Below are positions 22,890 through 30,724 of a stretch of DNA of 37,800 nt, piece after piece. Both the position numbers and the translations under genes were made by a program. Position 1 is the stretch's first letter. Each line of letters begins with the position of its first letter. Source of the stretch: Romboutsia weinsteinii (GTDB taxonomy: Bacteria > Bacillota > Clostridia > Peptostreptococcales > Peptostreptococcaceae). The notes beneath the pieces are model-generated. The model worked only from the letters and a program-made list of their open reading frames with translations. It had not been told where the DNA came from and made no database searches. The stretch covers positions 1 through 37,800 of the forward strand of contig NZ_NOJY02000031.1 of assembly GCF_002250835.2 (NCBI RefSeq), in the 5' to 3' direction.

Positions 22890-23090
22890 CGGGAGTATAT
22901 ATATGATTTTTACGGTATAGACATCAATTTTGAAAATAAACAAACAGGGGTTAGCACTTTATATGATGATATTGAAAAACTGATGGATGACAATGAAATT
23001 CAAAAAACTATACATGTAGCTACTTATGGAATTGCTGATATGCTTAGAGAAAATATAAATAGTTTTACAAATGAAGAGTTTGATTTATAG
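22890..23090 (+). pseudogene. Remnant of an unknown small protein
   Basis: An open frame without a start codon reads YDFYGIDINFENKQTGVSTL, then YDDIEKLMDDNEIQKTIHVA, and ends FTNEEFDL at 23090. Amphipathic helices and acidic content recall small immunity or regulatory proteins, but I cannot identify it. It directly follows the GNAT remnant, so this region has accumulated deletions. Confidence 0.4.
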
Positions 23091-23113
23091 ATGCAATATC
23101 ATCTAGATACTTG

Positions 23114-23139
23114 CTATATCCTAATTTAATAGGATATAG
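23114..23139. repeat. 10-bp perfect inverted repeat in decayed intergenic DNA
   Basis: CTATATCCTA and TAGGATATAG flank a 6-base loop. No U tract follows. From here to 23297 I see no supported gene, only a short DFNKYKRDDYVKKII stretch that may be a remnant. Confidence 0.45.
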
Positions 23140-23297
23140 AAAGTATATTAGTAGAAAATAGCAATATTACAGTATTCAAGTGATTTTAATAAGTATAAGA
23201 GGGATGATTACGTTAAAAAGATTATATAAATTCACAACATATTAAAATTGTTCATTAAGTCGACCAAACTTTAACTTACTTTTCAATACAATAAGAT

Positions 23298-24521
23298 TTA
23301 AAAAATATCTATTTTTTCATTATCATAATTTAGAAACTTTTTCATCTCTGGATTCACAACAATACTACATATAACAATAAGTCCCACTATGGCACTTCCT
23401 ATTATAATAGCTCTTGGATTCATAAATTCACCTAATACGCCTCCAACAAAATTTCCAATAGGTGAAATAGCCATTGCTAAGGTACCTATTGTAGCAAATA
23501 CCTTTCCTCTTTTATCTGATGGTGTTAGCTCCATTATGGTTGAGTTTGCAAGTGTATTGAATACAAACATGAATCCAAATGCAGTTGTAAAGCATATTAT
23601 TATTATTATGAAGTTATTTGTAAATGCACTAAATCCTATAAGCGATACAAAAGTTATTATTGAAAAAATATAGACATTATATTTATGAGTTGACTTAATA
23701 TTTACAAATGATAATACAAATGTACCTATTAAAAATCCAAAACTTTGAAATCCATTTAAAATTCCATATTTAGTAATTCCAAGATAAGGGTTAGATAAAA
23801 ACCAAGGTATTATTAAAACTCTTATCATTCCAAATAGAAAATTTATAAAGAAAGCCATAATTAAGCTTCTAACTAAACCTTTAAATTTTAATATAAATTT
23901 TATACCTTCCATGAAATCTTCTTTAAAAGTTATATTTATATTTTTTCTTTTTATTTTAGGAATTGTGATAAACCCTTCAGTAAAAGCCGAAAATATGTAT
24001 GAGACTGAATTAATTAAAAACATCAAAGGTGCTCCGATGACTGTATATAGAAAACCACCTATAGATTGACCAATTATATCTGCTCCTGTCGTTGCCATTT
24101 GATATGATGAGTTTGCCTTAATTAATTTATCATTTGGGACTATTTCTGGAAGTACAGACTGTATTGATGGATTAAAGAAAGATGAACATATTCCAAGTAC
24201 TATTCCCATTAGCATTACCATCCATACTTTTAATAACCCATTTAGTGCTAATATAGCGATAATTAATATTCCGATTCCTCTTATTAAATCCCCAAGTATA
24301 ATTAACTTTTTCCTATCACATCTATCTACTATAACACCTGCAAAAGGACCTAGTATTATTCTAGGTATTGTAACTAAAGCCATAATACTACCCATAATTG
24401 TAGTTGAGCCAGTTTCTTGCAATACCCAAAAACCTAAAGCCATTGAGTACAATGCATCTCCAAATATAGATACCAATTGACCCTGCCATAGTAAAAAAAA
24501 GTTCCGATTCCATAATTTCAT
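23298..24521 (-). CDS. MFS efflux transporter, DHA3 family (macrolide-efflux-like)
   Basis: The 407-residue protein has about 12 hydrophobic segments. The N-terminus WNRNFFLLWQGQLVSIFGDA then LYSMALGFWVLQETGS is characteristic of DHA3 (MefA/TetV-like) exporters, and GVIVDRCDRKK (about 61-71) is the family's loop 2-3 motif. IMELTPSDKRGKVFATIG appears in the second half. It probably exports a drug or metabolite by proton antiport. AAGGGGGAC lies before the leftward ATG. The upstream region has repeat copy E pointing to it and, beyond, a Tn554 TnpC-like remnant, which suggests acquisition by transfer. Substrate cannot be inferred. Confidence 0.85.
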   Translation of the reverse strand: MKLWNRNFFLLWQGQLVSIFGDALYSMALGFWVLQETGSTTIMGSIMALVTIPRIILGPFAGVIVDRCDRKKLIILGDLIRGIGILIIAILALNGLLKVWMVMLMGIVLGICSSFFNPSIQSVLPEIVPNDKLIKANSSYQMATTGADIIGQSIGGFLYTVIGAPLMFLINSVSYIFSAFTEGFITIPKIKRKNINITFKEDFMEGIKFILKFKGLVRSLIMAFFINFLFGMIRVLIIPWFLSNPYLGITKYGILNGFQSFGFLIGTFVLSFVNIKSTHKYNVYIFSIITFVSLIGFSAFTNNFIIIIICFTTAFGFMFVFNTLANSTIMELTPSDKRGKVFATIGTLAMAISPIGNFVGGVLGEFMNPRAIIIGSAIVGLIVICSIVVNPEMKKFLNYDNEKIDIF

Positions 24522-24620
24522 AGATGTCCCCCTTAAAATATAGTAATTAAATACTATCTATAATGGTATATTAATACAAATACTATGACAATATAAATCT
24601 CTTGATATATAATTTTCAAA

Positions 24621-24652
24621 GTACCCACTAAAACAGATGATTTCGTGAATAC
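24621..24652 (-). repeat. 32-bp dispersed palindrome, copy E
   Basis: Minus strand GTATTCACGAAATCATCT joined to GTTTTAGTGGGTAC. Its outer arms GTA..CA and TG..TAC remain complementary with G-T pairs, though the bases differ from copies A2 and D. It points to the MFS gene, whose start is 99 bases on. Confidence 0.8.
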
Positions 24653-24661
24653 ATAAAATAA

Positions 24662-24918
24662 TCATACATTTACTTCTTCAAGTCTTTTGATTTTACTTTT
24701 TAAACTTGCAATAATCGCATCTTTATTATTATCATTTATTACTATTTTACCTTGTGATTGATGGTGCCTAAGAGTTTCAATACGCTTTCTAATATCTTCA
24801 TTGTCATACAATGTTTTTTGTAATACCACTTTCATTTACAATCTTATTAAAATTAATAGGATTTTGAGCTTTGATAGCCTCTGTATTCCCTTATCAACCT
24901 TTTCTTGTGTTATGAAGA
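24662..24918 (-). pseudogene. Tn554 TnpC-like (DUF6262) transposition-protein remnant
   Basis: On the minus strand three frames in succession give ITQEKVDKGIQRLSK, then NPINFNKIVNESGITKN, then TLYDNEDIRKRIETLRHHQS with NDNNKDAIIASLKSKIKRLE and a stop at 24662. This order (helix, F-N-K/S-x-x-x-E-S-G-I/V-x-x-x-T-L-Y, I-R-x-R-I-E-x-L-R, coiled-coil) is that of TnpC proteins of Tn554-type transposons. Two frameshifts have inactivated it. No TnpA or TnpB recombinase remains in the window. Confidence 0.65.
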
Positions 24919-25000
24919 CCGCAATTTTTATATAATGCCAAGTAACTACACTTTTGATATCATATAGATAAATAGGGATTTGAAAGAGAGAGTGAAATAT

Positions 25001-25537
25001 ATGGAATTAGAAACTGACAGAACAGTTCTTCGTAATTTTGAAGAGAAGGACTTAGAGGATTTACATAATTACTGTAGTCAAGAAGGTGTTGGAGAAATGG
25101 CTGGATGGAAGCATCATAGTAATATGTTAGAATCAAAAGAAATATTATATAGAAATATTAAAAACAGTAACATTTTTGCAATAGAAAATAAAGAAAATAA
25201 AAAAGTGATTGGTCATATAACAGTAAACAGCGATTCTGAGAACGGAAGAGATGATACAAAGGAATTGGGATTTGTACTGAATAGTAATTACCATAATCAA
25301 GGAATAATGACAGAAGTGATTTATCAGATTCTAGATTATCTATTTTCTAAAGAAATAGAATATATATATGCTTGTTGTTTTCAAAATAATAAATCATCTA
25401 AACGATTGATTGAAAAATGTGGCTTTACCATTGAACAAGAAGGTATATTCTATTCAGAATCGCTTAATAAAACGTTTAAATCATTTGAGTATGTTTGTAG
25501 TAGAAGTGACTGGCAGCTACAGAAAAATCGTTTATAA
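25001..25537 (+). CDS. GNAT acetyltransferase, RimJ/RimL type
   Basis: ATG 25001 gives 178 residues beginning MELETDRTVLRNFEEKDLED. KELGFVLNSNYHNQGIMTEV (about 86-105) is the acetyl-CoA site (H-N-Q-G-I), and ACCFQNNKSSKRLIEKCGF (about 124-142) is the end segment with the usual N-x-x-S-x-R-L-x-E-K-x-G-F. FEYVCSRSDW closes the fold. A GAGAGAG stretch serves as a moderate ribosome binding site; an in-frame TTG at 24980 is less likely. Single-gene unit with its own terminator. Confidence 0.82.
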   Translation: MELETDRTVLRNFEEKDLEDLHNYCSQEGVGEMAGWKHHSNMLESKEILYRNIKNSNIFAIENKENKKVIGHITVNSDSENGRDDTKELGFVLNSNYHNQGIMTEVIYQILDYLFSKEIEYIYACCFQNNKSSKRLIEKCGFTIEQEGIFYSESLNKTFKSFEYVCSRSDWQLQKNRL

Positions 25538-25573
25538 ATTCCAATTTTTAGAGTAAAATTAGTAAACTATATA

Positions 25574-25625
25574 AAAACATCTAAACTTTGGATATTTTTG
25601 TATAGTTATAGATGTTTTATTTCTT
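25574..25625 (+). terminator. Terminator after the GNAT gene
   Basis: AAAACATCTA (25574-25583) pairs with TAGATGTTTT (25609-25618), extended inward by AACT/AGTT, followed by ATTTCTTA. Confidence 0.7.
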
Positions 25626-25703
25626 ACTTATTATATAATTGTCTAATAGAGCCTTTATTAAATTAATTAAGGAATTGAACATTTCAGTCATAATATAAAA
25701 GTC

Positions 25704-25746
25704 AATGTGATATATATGTAATATAGAGATATAAATATATCACATT
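25704..25746. promoter_or_regulatory. 12-bp inverted repeat upstream of the DUF3796-XRE pair
   Basis: AATGTGATATAT (25704-25715) and ATATATCACATT (25735-25746) are perfectly complementary, 19 bases apart, ending 19 bases before the start codon. It is a plausible binding site for the XRE protein encoded downstream. Confidence 0.55.
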
Positions 25747-25765
25747 AACAAAGGGGGATTTATTT

Positions 25766-26128
25766 ATGAAAGCATTAAACAAGTACTGTATTTTATTTGC
25801 ATTATTTGGATTTCTAGGTTTTAAAAAATTAAACGGTGACCCATTAGGTCTGTTATATTTTGGCTTCTTTGCACAACTTTCTCATATTTGGTGGAACAAA
25901 CTAGGAAGTTGCGAAGATGAGCGCTTAATTTATAATAAACAACGAGCAGGTTCAATAGCTCTTTATACAGGATTTGTACTAGCAATTGTAGCAAGCGTAT
26001 TAATTAGGCTATATACAGTAGATATATTAACACTTTATAGAATGCAAGTATTAATAATAGCACTTACTTTTGCAATATCAGTGAATTTATGGGCATTTTT
26101 AACTTACAAATTTGATACAGGGAACTAA
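25766..26128 (+). CDS. DUF3796-like small membrane protein
   Basis: A 120-residue protein with hydrophobic segments at about 6-17, 26-40, 64-82 and 91-113. FALFGFLGFKKLNGDPLGLL and FFAQLSHIWWNK are like DUF3796 proteins, which commonly lie beside a small XRE regulator gene, as here. Function is unknown; such pairs behave like membrane component plus transcription factor units that sense envelope or metabolite signals. AAAGGGGGATT is the ribosome binding site. The regulator gene begins 5 bases after the stop. Confidence 0.72.
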   Translation: MKALNKYCILFALFGFLGFKKLNGDPLGLLYFGFFAQLSHIWWNKLGSCEDERLIYNKQRAGSIALYTGFVLAIVASVLIRLYTVDILTLYRMQVLIIALTFAISVNLWAFLTYKFDTGN

Positions 26129-26133
26129 GAACT

Positions 26134-26337
26134 ATGACAAAGTTTAGTAGTAATTTAAAGAGATATCGTCAATTTAATGAATTAACTCAAGAAGAGTTAG
26201 CCAATAAAGTTAATGTTAGAAGGGAAACTATAGCTCGTTTAGAAAATGCCAAATATAATCCTTCACTTGAATTAGCTGTTAGAATATCAAGGGAGCTAAA
26301 TACTCCCATAGAAGAATTATTTATTTTTGAATTTTAA
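26134..26337 (+). CDS. Small XRE-family transcriptional regulator
   Basis: A 67-residue protein consisting almost only of a helix-turn-helix: LKRYRQFNELTQEELANKVN followed by VRRETIARLENAKYNPS and LELAVRISRELNTPIEELF. It is the YozG/Cro-type minimal regulator. It lies 5 bases after the membrane-protein stop and is probably translationally coupled. It may bind the 12-bp dyad upstream of the pair and perhaps the AT-rich dyad at 26648-26676. Confidence 0.88.
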   Translation: MTKFSSNLKRYRQFNELTQEELANKVNVRRETIARLENAKYNPSLELAVRISRELNTPIEELFIFEF

Positions 26338-26371
26338 TTAGTTACTAAACTCATCCTTAGGGGGGATTTAT

Positions 26372-26578
26372 ATGTATGAGTATAAATTTATGGAAGTGCC
26401 ATTAAAGAAAGGATTTAAAGTTAAGCCTGGTGATACTTTTGAAGAATGTAAAAGTATCATTCATAGAGAGGCTAAAAATGGGTGGAGATTAAAGCAGGTT
26501 ATTATTCCTACAAATGAAAATAAGGGTCTAAGTGTTCCGTATTGTTACCAAATTATTTTTGAGAAAGAAATAAATTAA
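26372..26578 (+). CDS. DUF4177-family small protein
   Basis: A 68-residue protein, MYEYKFMEVPLKKGFKVKPG..., HREAKNGWRLKQVIIP and YCYQIIFEKEIN. Starting YEYK, a central N-G-W-R-L and a closing YQIIFEK are the DUF4177 signature, a small ferredoxin-like alpha/beta domain of unknown role. CTTAGGGGGGATTT precedes its ATG, 34 bases after the regulator stop, so it may be part of the same transcript. Confidence 0.78.
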   Translation: MYEYKFMEVPLKKGFKVKPGDTFEECKSIIHREAKNGWRLKQVIIPTNENKGLSVPYCYQIIFEKEIN

Positions 26579-26647
26579 TTCTGAAAAAAGTTATAAAACA
26601 GAAAAAATATATTATAAAAAAGTAAATATTTATTGCTAAACGATAAT

Positions 26648-26676
26648 ATAAAGTATACAATTAATATATACTTTAT
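26648..26676. promoter_or_regulatory. 10-bp inverted repeat upstream of the DUF2975 gene
   Basis: ATAAAGTATA (26648-26657) and TATACTTTAT (26667-26676) are perfectly complementary around 9 bases, just ahead of the AAGGAG ribosome binding site. Either a regulator site or a leader hairpin. Confidence 0.45.
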
Positions 26677-26696
26677 ATTTTAAGGAGATAATATTT

Positions 26697-27173
26697 ATGA
26701 ATACTAGTTTTTTAAGAAATACTTTGTTAGCTTTTTTATATCTAGCACTAGCAAGTTTTGGTGTGATAATTATATTTTTACCAACAGCATTTATATCAGC
26801 ACTTACATCTGATTTTAGCTTTTTAATGTTAGTAAATTTATTTTTTAATACGTGGTATATATTCAACTACTTTATAGTAATTAGAAAATTATTAGCTATG
26901 ATAAAAACAACAAATACGACTCCATTTATATTTGATAATGTAAAGAACTTTAAAACTATGGGATATTGTTTATTTATTAATAGTGCTTTTGAACTTATTA
27001 TAGGTTATAAAGGAAGTCAAAATATTGGTAATATACAGATCTTGGCAAGTAACAATGGAGCAATAACTCCAACTATGATTATATGCTTTGTTTCAGCATT
27101 AATGTGTTTTGTAATTGCTGAGATATTCTACAAAGCTATAAAAATAAAAGAAGATAACGACTTAACAATATAG
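26697..27173 (+). CDS. DUF2975-family membrane protein
   Basis: A 158-residue protein with four hydrophobic segments at about 9-34, 43-65, 91-106 and 123-146. TTNTTPFIFDNVKNFKTMGY (about 76-95) is the DUF2975 hallmark (P-F-x-x-x-N-x-x-x-x-x-x-x-I/M-G/A). DUF2975 proteins usually lie beside a small XRE regulator of the type found at 26134 and have unknown function. AAGGAGATAATATTT precedes ATG 26697. A terminator follows, so it is a separate unit. Confidence 0.8.
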   Translation: MNTSFLRNTLLAFLYLALASFGVIIIFLPTAFISALTSDFSFLMLVNLFFNTWYIFNYFIVIRKLLAMIKTTNTTPFIFDNVKNFKTMGYCLFINSAFELIIGYKGSQNIGNIQILASNNGAITPTMIICFVSALMCFVIAEIFYKAIKIKEDNDLTI

Positions 27174-27186
27174 AAGAATATTATGT

Positions 27187-27218
27187 AGCACTTAGTAAAA
27201 GCTAGGTGCTTTTGTTGT
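27187..27218 (+). terminator. Terminator after the DUF2975 gene
   Basis: AGCACTTAG (27187-27195) pairs with CTAGGTGCT (27202-27210) with one G-U pair, followed by TTTGTTGT. Confidence 0.75.
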
Positions 27219-27314
27219 ATTAAAAAATAAAAGTATACACCTAGCTACTCTCATAAATGATAATTATGATATAATGATAATATATTTCAATTATAAAAAT
27301 GAAAGGAGAACATT

Positions 27315-28286
27315 ATGGAAGATGTTAATAAATTTCAAAGTTTAATTATTTTGTTTATGGTTGCAATAGGTATATTAATAGGTCAAATAGAATTTATACA
27401 AATTTATTCCGAATACTTAATAACTCCATTTTTAATGATAATGCTATTTTTGGTATTTGTACAAATCCCATTAAGAGATATTGGTAGCTCATTTAAAAAC
27501 TTAAAATTTACATTAACTGCAGTAAGTATCAATTTTATATGGACACCAATTATTATTTTTATTTTAGGTAGGTCATTTTTAAGCAATAATCCTGAGTTGT
27601 TAATAGGATATATTATGCTAATGGTTACACCATGTACTGACTGGTATTTAATATTTACTGGTATAGCGAAAGGAAATGTAGCTCTTGGGTCATCTATATT
27701 ACCTCTAAATCTAATATTACAGTTATTATTACTTCCAATATACATATTTATTATAGGAGGAACGAGTGTAGATATAGATACAATGAGTTTGGCAAAAGGT
27801 GTTATATATAGCTTGATAGTACCTTTATTATGCTCGATTATAGCTAGAAAAGTTATCATAAGTAAAATAGGAAAGGATAACTTTGATGAAAAAGTTGTTC
27901 CAAAAGCTTGTGATTACCAAGGATATTTCTTAAACTTAGCTATAATAAGTATGTTTTCTTCACAGGGGAAGATACTTTTACAAAATCTCCAAGTATTATT
28001 AATTTTATTAGTACCAATATTATTATTTTTTATTATTAATTTTATTGTTGGAAGATTAATGAGTAAGGTTACTAAGTTAAATTATGAAGATAGTGTTTCA
28101 TTAAATTTAACTACACTTGCCAGAAACTCACCAATTGCTTTGGCAATTGCTGTAGCAACATTTCCGGACAAACCACTAATATCATTAGCACTTATAATAG
28201 GTCCTTTGATAGAATTGCCTATATTATTTTTGATTTCTAAAATCTTACTAAACATGAAGGTTAATGAGAAAAATTTAAAATGTTAA
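27315..28286 (+). CDS. ACR3/bile-acid-symporter-fold permease, arsenite-efflux-like
   Basis: The 323-residue protein has about 10 hydrophobic segments, as expected for the BART superfamily. LMVTPCTDWYLIFTGIAKGN (about 104-123) aligns with the ACR3 region APCTAMV, retaining the Cys that is essential in arsenite carriers, though the residues after it (DWYLIF) differ. SLNLTTLARNSPIALAIAVA (about 262-281) matches the second unwound helix region (R-N-x-x-x-A-x-A). No ArsR or arsenate reductase is adjacent, so arsenite efflux is possible but not certain. AAAGGAGAA precedes ATG; a strong terminator follows. Confidence 0.75.
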   Translation: MEDVNKFQSLIILFMVAIGILIGQIEFIQIYSEYLITPFLMIMLFLVFVQIPLRDIGSSFKNLKFTLTAVSINFIWTPIIIFILGRSFLSNNPELLIGYIMLMVTPCTDWYLIFTGIAKGNVALGSSILPLNLILQLLLLPIYIFIIGGTSVDIDTMSLAKGVIYSLIVPLLCSIIARKVIISKIGKDNFDEKVVPKACDYQGYFLNLAIISMFSSQGKILLQNLQVLLILLVPILLFFIINFIVGRLMSKVTKLNYEDSVSLNLTTLARNSPIALAIAVATFPDKPLISLALIIGPLIELPILFLISKILLNMKVNEKNLKC

Positions 28287-28310
28287 ATCAAAGAAATATT
28301 GTAAAGTAAG

Positions 28311-28344
28311 GGAGGAGTAATACTTAAATTATTCCTCCTTTTTG
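28311..28344 (+). terminator. Strong terminator after the permease gene
   Basis: GGAGGAGTAAT (28311-28321) pairs with ATTATTCCTCC (28328-28338) over a 6-base loop, followed by TTTTTG. Confidence 0.88.
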
Positions 28345-28432
28345 TATTCTCAAAAGATCTGTAAGATAAAATAACATCTTATTTTAGAAAAATTTCTAAT
28401 ATATGAAAATATTTAAAACGTTTTATAGAAAA

Positions 28433-28442
28433 TACATGTCTA
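28433..28442. promoter_or_regulatory. Possible BlaI half-site before the beta-lactamase operon
   Basis: TACATGTCTA resembles the half-site of the BlaI dyads near blaI (TGTCTACT). It sits 36 bases upstream of the first gene of the beta-lactamase operon. The left half is poor (AGAAAA), so this is only a candidate. Confidence 0.3.
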
Positions 28443-28478
28443 ATATATATACAGAAAAATAAGGAGGGGGAATAAAAC

Positions 28479-29696
28479 ATGAAAAGCAAGAAAAGAATCA
28501 TAATAAGTACACTAATTATAATTGGAATAATACTTATTTCGCTACCTTTATATTCAGCATATAAAGAAAATCAGATGAAAAAGTTAGTTGAAGTTACCAA
28601 CCATATGTTTGAAACATATATAAAAAAGGGTGAACAAACATACGCTAGCCAAAATATGAAAGCCAAATACACACCAACTGAAACAGTTCTAATAGCAGGA
28701 GATAGTAAAGAATTTGTAGCTCTAGTATACTTTGAACTTAATGTTGATGTAAATGGAGAAAATGATTATACTTCTGCAGTACACACAATGAGAATAAAGA
28801 AAATAAACAAGAATGATTACAAAATAATAGCAGAAGGCGATGAAGCATCCACAAAAAATCTAAAATTATTAAACTACTCAAACAAGAACAATGAGGAGCT
28901 AGATAAAATAAAAGAGGAAGTAAATAATGAGGAATATGAAAAAATAGAAGGAATAGGATACAGTGCAAATGCACAAGAAATAATGTTAACTTATGATAAT
29001 GAAAGAAATTGGGTAAAGGTTCCTATTTCAACAGACTATATACTTTCAAATGTAAAAGAACCACAATATGAAAATCCAGAAGAAGCACCTGCAATAATAA
29101 AACCAATATTGAAAGAAAACACTTACTATATATCTCATGAGAAGACAGCTTTTATATCTACAAATCAATCAGACATATTAATAACTATAAGTAACGATAA
29201 AGGTAAATCTTGGAGTGAGTTTACTTTAGATGGCGCTTATCAGGGTGGTGATTTATACATAGGATTTAGTTCAGAGGATGTAGGCTACTTTGCTTTTACT
29301 ACTGATGTTGCTATGGGAACTCAATATAATTATATTTATACAACTAAAGATGGTGGAAAAACATGGAGTGAAATTGGAAATACCAATGAAGTATACCATC
29401 GTGTGGTTACAGGTATTGGTTTTTTAGATGATAAAGTAGGGTTTGTTGGATTTAGATATGAAAGTGATAATAATCCAACTGTATACAGAACAGATGATGC
29501 AGGTGATACTTGGAATAAGATCGAAGTACATCTTCCATATGAATATGCATCAGATTATGCTACACCTCTTTCGCCTAAGTTCAAAGACGATATAGGGATA
29601 CTGCCAGTAAAGCTTAGAGATAATGATAAAATAATTAATTTTGTATCTAAGGATAAGGGATTGACTTGGGTATATAGTGAGGATATAGCAAAATAA
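28479..29696 (+). CDS. Membrane-anchored Asp-box (BNR-like) protein, possible BlaX equivalent
   Basis: The 405-residue protein has one N-terminal membrane anchor (about 7-25) and is otherwise extracellular. The first half (26-200) is an alpha/beta domain with many Lys/Glu. The second half has four Asp-box repeats: SNDKGKSW (about 239), TKDGGKTW (about 289), RTDDAGDTW (about 337) and SKDKGLTW (about 390), as in sialidase/VPS10-type beta-propellers. It is 45 bases upstream of the class D beta-lactamase gene. In C. difficile a membrane protein gene, blaX, is co-transcribed with blaCDD and boosts activity; equivalence is inferred from position only. GGAGGGGGAA precedes ATG. Confidence 0.7.
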   Translation: MKSKKRIIISTLIIIGIILISLPLYSAYKENQMKKLVEVTNHMFETYIKKGEQTYASQNMKAKYTPTETVLIAGDSKEFVALVYFELNVDVNGENDYTSAVHTMRIKKINKNDYKIIAEGDEASTKNLKLLNYSNKNNEELDKIKEEVNNEEYEKIEGIGYSANAQEIMLTYDNERNWVKVPISTDYILSNVKEPQYENPEEAPAIIKPILKENTYYISHEKTAFISTNQSDILITISNDKGKSWSEFTLDGAYQGGDLYIGFSSEDVGYFAFTTDVAMGTQYNYIYTTKDGGKTWSEIGNTNEVYHRVVTGIGFLDDKVGFVGFRYESDNNPTVYRTDDAGDTWNKIEVHLPYEYASDYATPLSPKFKDDIGILPVKLRDNDKIINFVSKDKGLTWVYSEDIAK

Positions 29697-29741
29697 ACTT
29701 GTAGTAGTTGCAATCATAATTAAACTAGGAGAAGATAGTGA

Positions 29742-30593
29742 ATGAAAAAACTAGCGATACTAACGACAATAGTAATAAGCATAAGCCTAACAGGGTGCAG
29801 TATTAAAGCAGAAAATGATAAACCAAATGACAACAAAGAATTAAACCGTGAAGCAATACAAACAACACCTACAGAAAATGAAGTAGATTATAGTGATAGT
29901 TTTGATGGAATAAATGGTTGTGCTTTATTCTTTAGCCCAGATTATAATACATACAATATATACAACAAAGATTTACTAAACGAACAAATATCTCCATACT
30001 CTACCTTTAAAATTATTAACTCTTTAATGGGACTATCTCAAAATGTAGTAAGCTCAGCAGACTCAAAGCTAGGATATGATGGTAAAGTACATTGGAGAGA
30101 AGAGTGGAACAAAGATATTACATTTGAAGAAGCTTTCAAAGAATCTTGTGTGTGGTACTATGAAAAAATTATGGATTCATTAGATAAGGAATATGTACAA
30201 AATAAATTAACAGATTTAAAATATGGTAATAGTGATATTAGTGATTGGAATGAATATGGACACAATACTTTTTGGATATCATCATCCTTAAAAATATCAC
30301 CACTTGAACAAATAAAAGTATTAGAAACTATATTTGAAGGCAAATCATCATTTGAACCTAAGCATGTTGATTTAGTTAAGGACTTTATGTTAGTTGAAAG
30401 TAATAAAAACTACTCAGTGTATGGAAAGACTGGTAGTGCAAAACATACAAACTCTTGGTTTACAGGGTTTATTGAAAAAGATGATAAAAGAACTTACTTC
30501 GCTGTACGTATAGACGATAAAAGTCAAGAACTAGCCGGCTCAGTAGCGAAGAGCATAGCTTTAGATATTATAAAGAAACACTATAATAGTTAA
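29742..30593 (+). CDS. Class D beta-lactamase (CDD/OXA-like lipoprotein)
   Basis: The 283-residue protein hydrolyses beta-lactams by a serine mechanism. All class D motifs are present: S87-T-F-K90 (S-x-x-K), S135-C-V137 (S-x-V), Y161-G-N163, W178 in FWISSSLKIS, and K229-T-G231. The signal MKKLAILTTI...SISLTGC ends in a lipobox with Cys19, so it is probably anchored to the outer face of the membrane, followed by a polar linker to about residue 50. It resembles the intrinsic class D enzymes of Peptostreptococcaceae (CDD-1/CDD-2). It shares a transcript with the upstream Asp-box protein. AGGAGAAGATAGTGA provides the start. Confidence 0.93.
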   Translation: MKKLAILTTIVISISLTGCSIKAENDKPNDNKELNREAIQTTPTENEVDYSDSFDGINGCALFFSPDYNTYNIYNKDLLNEQISPYSTFKIINSLMGLSQNVVSSADSKLGYDGKVHWREEWNKDITFEEAFKESCVWYYEKIMDSLDKEYVQNKLTDLKYGNSDISDWNEYGHNTFWISSSLKISPLEQIKVLETIFEGKSSFEPKHVDLVKDFMLVESNKNYSVYGKTGSAKHTNSWFTGFIEKDDKRTYFAVRIDDKSQELAGSVAKSIALDIIKKHYNS

Positions 30594-30646
30594 TAAACTA
30601 TACAATAGAGTTTATAATATTAACATATTATGAATTAGAGTATATT

Positions 30647-30697
30647 AAAAATAGTTAGACTTTGGATGATTACTCCAATAGTTCTAACTATTTTTGT
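30647..30697. terminator. Bidirectional terminator
   Basis: AAAAATAGTTAG (30647-30658) pairs with CTAACTATTTTT (30684-30695), serving both the beta-lactamase operon and the convergent flavin reductase gene. Confidence 0.88.
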
Positions 30698-30724
30698 TGC
30701 CTTATAAGATAATTCAAAAATATA

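Noticed and set aside
14581..24660. Palindrome family as integron attC-like sites
   Set aside because: No integrase gene is in the window, the copies lack the R/L box core GTT at a fixed crossover position, and they lie upstream of genes in both orientations rather than at the 3' end of cassettes.
25574..25625. Further copy of the 32-bp palindrome (AAAACATCTA...TAGATGTTTT)
   Set aside because: The similarity is limited to AAAACATCT; spacing and arms differ, and it has the position and T tail of a terminator.
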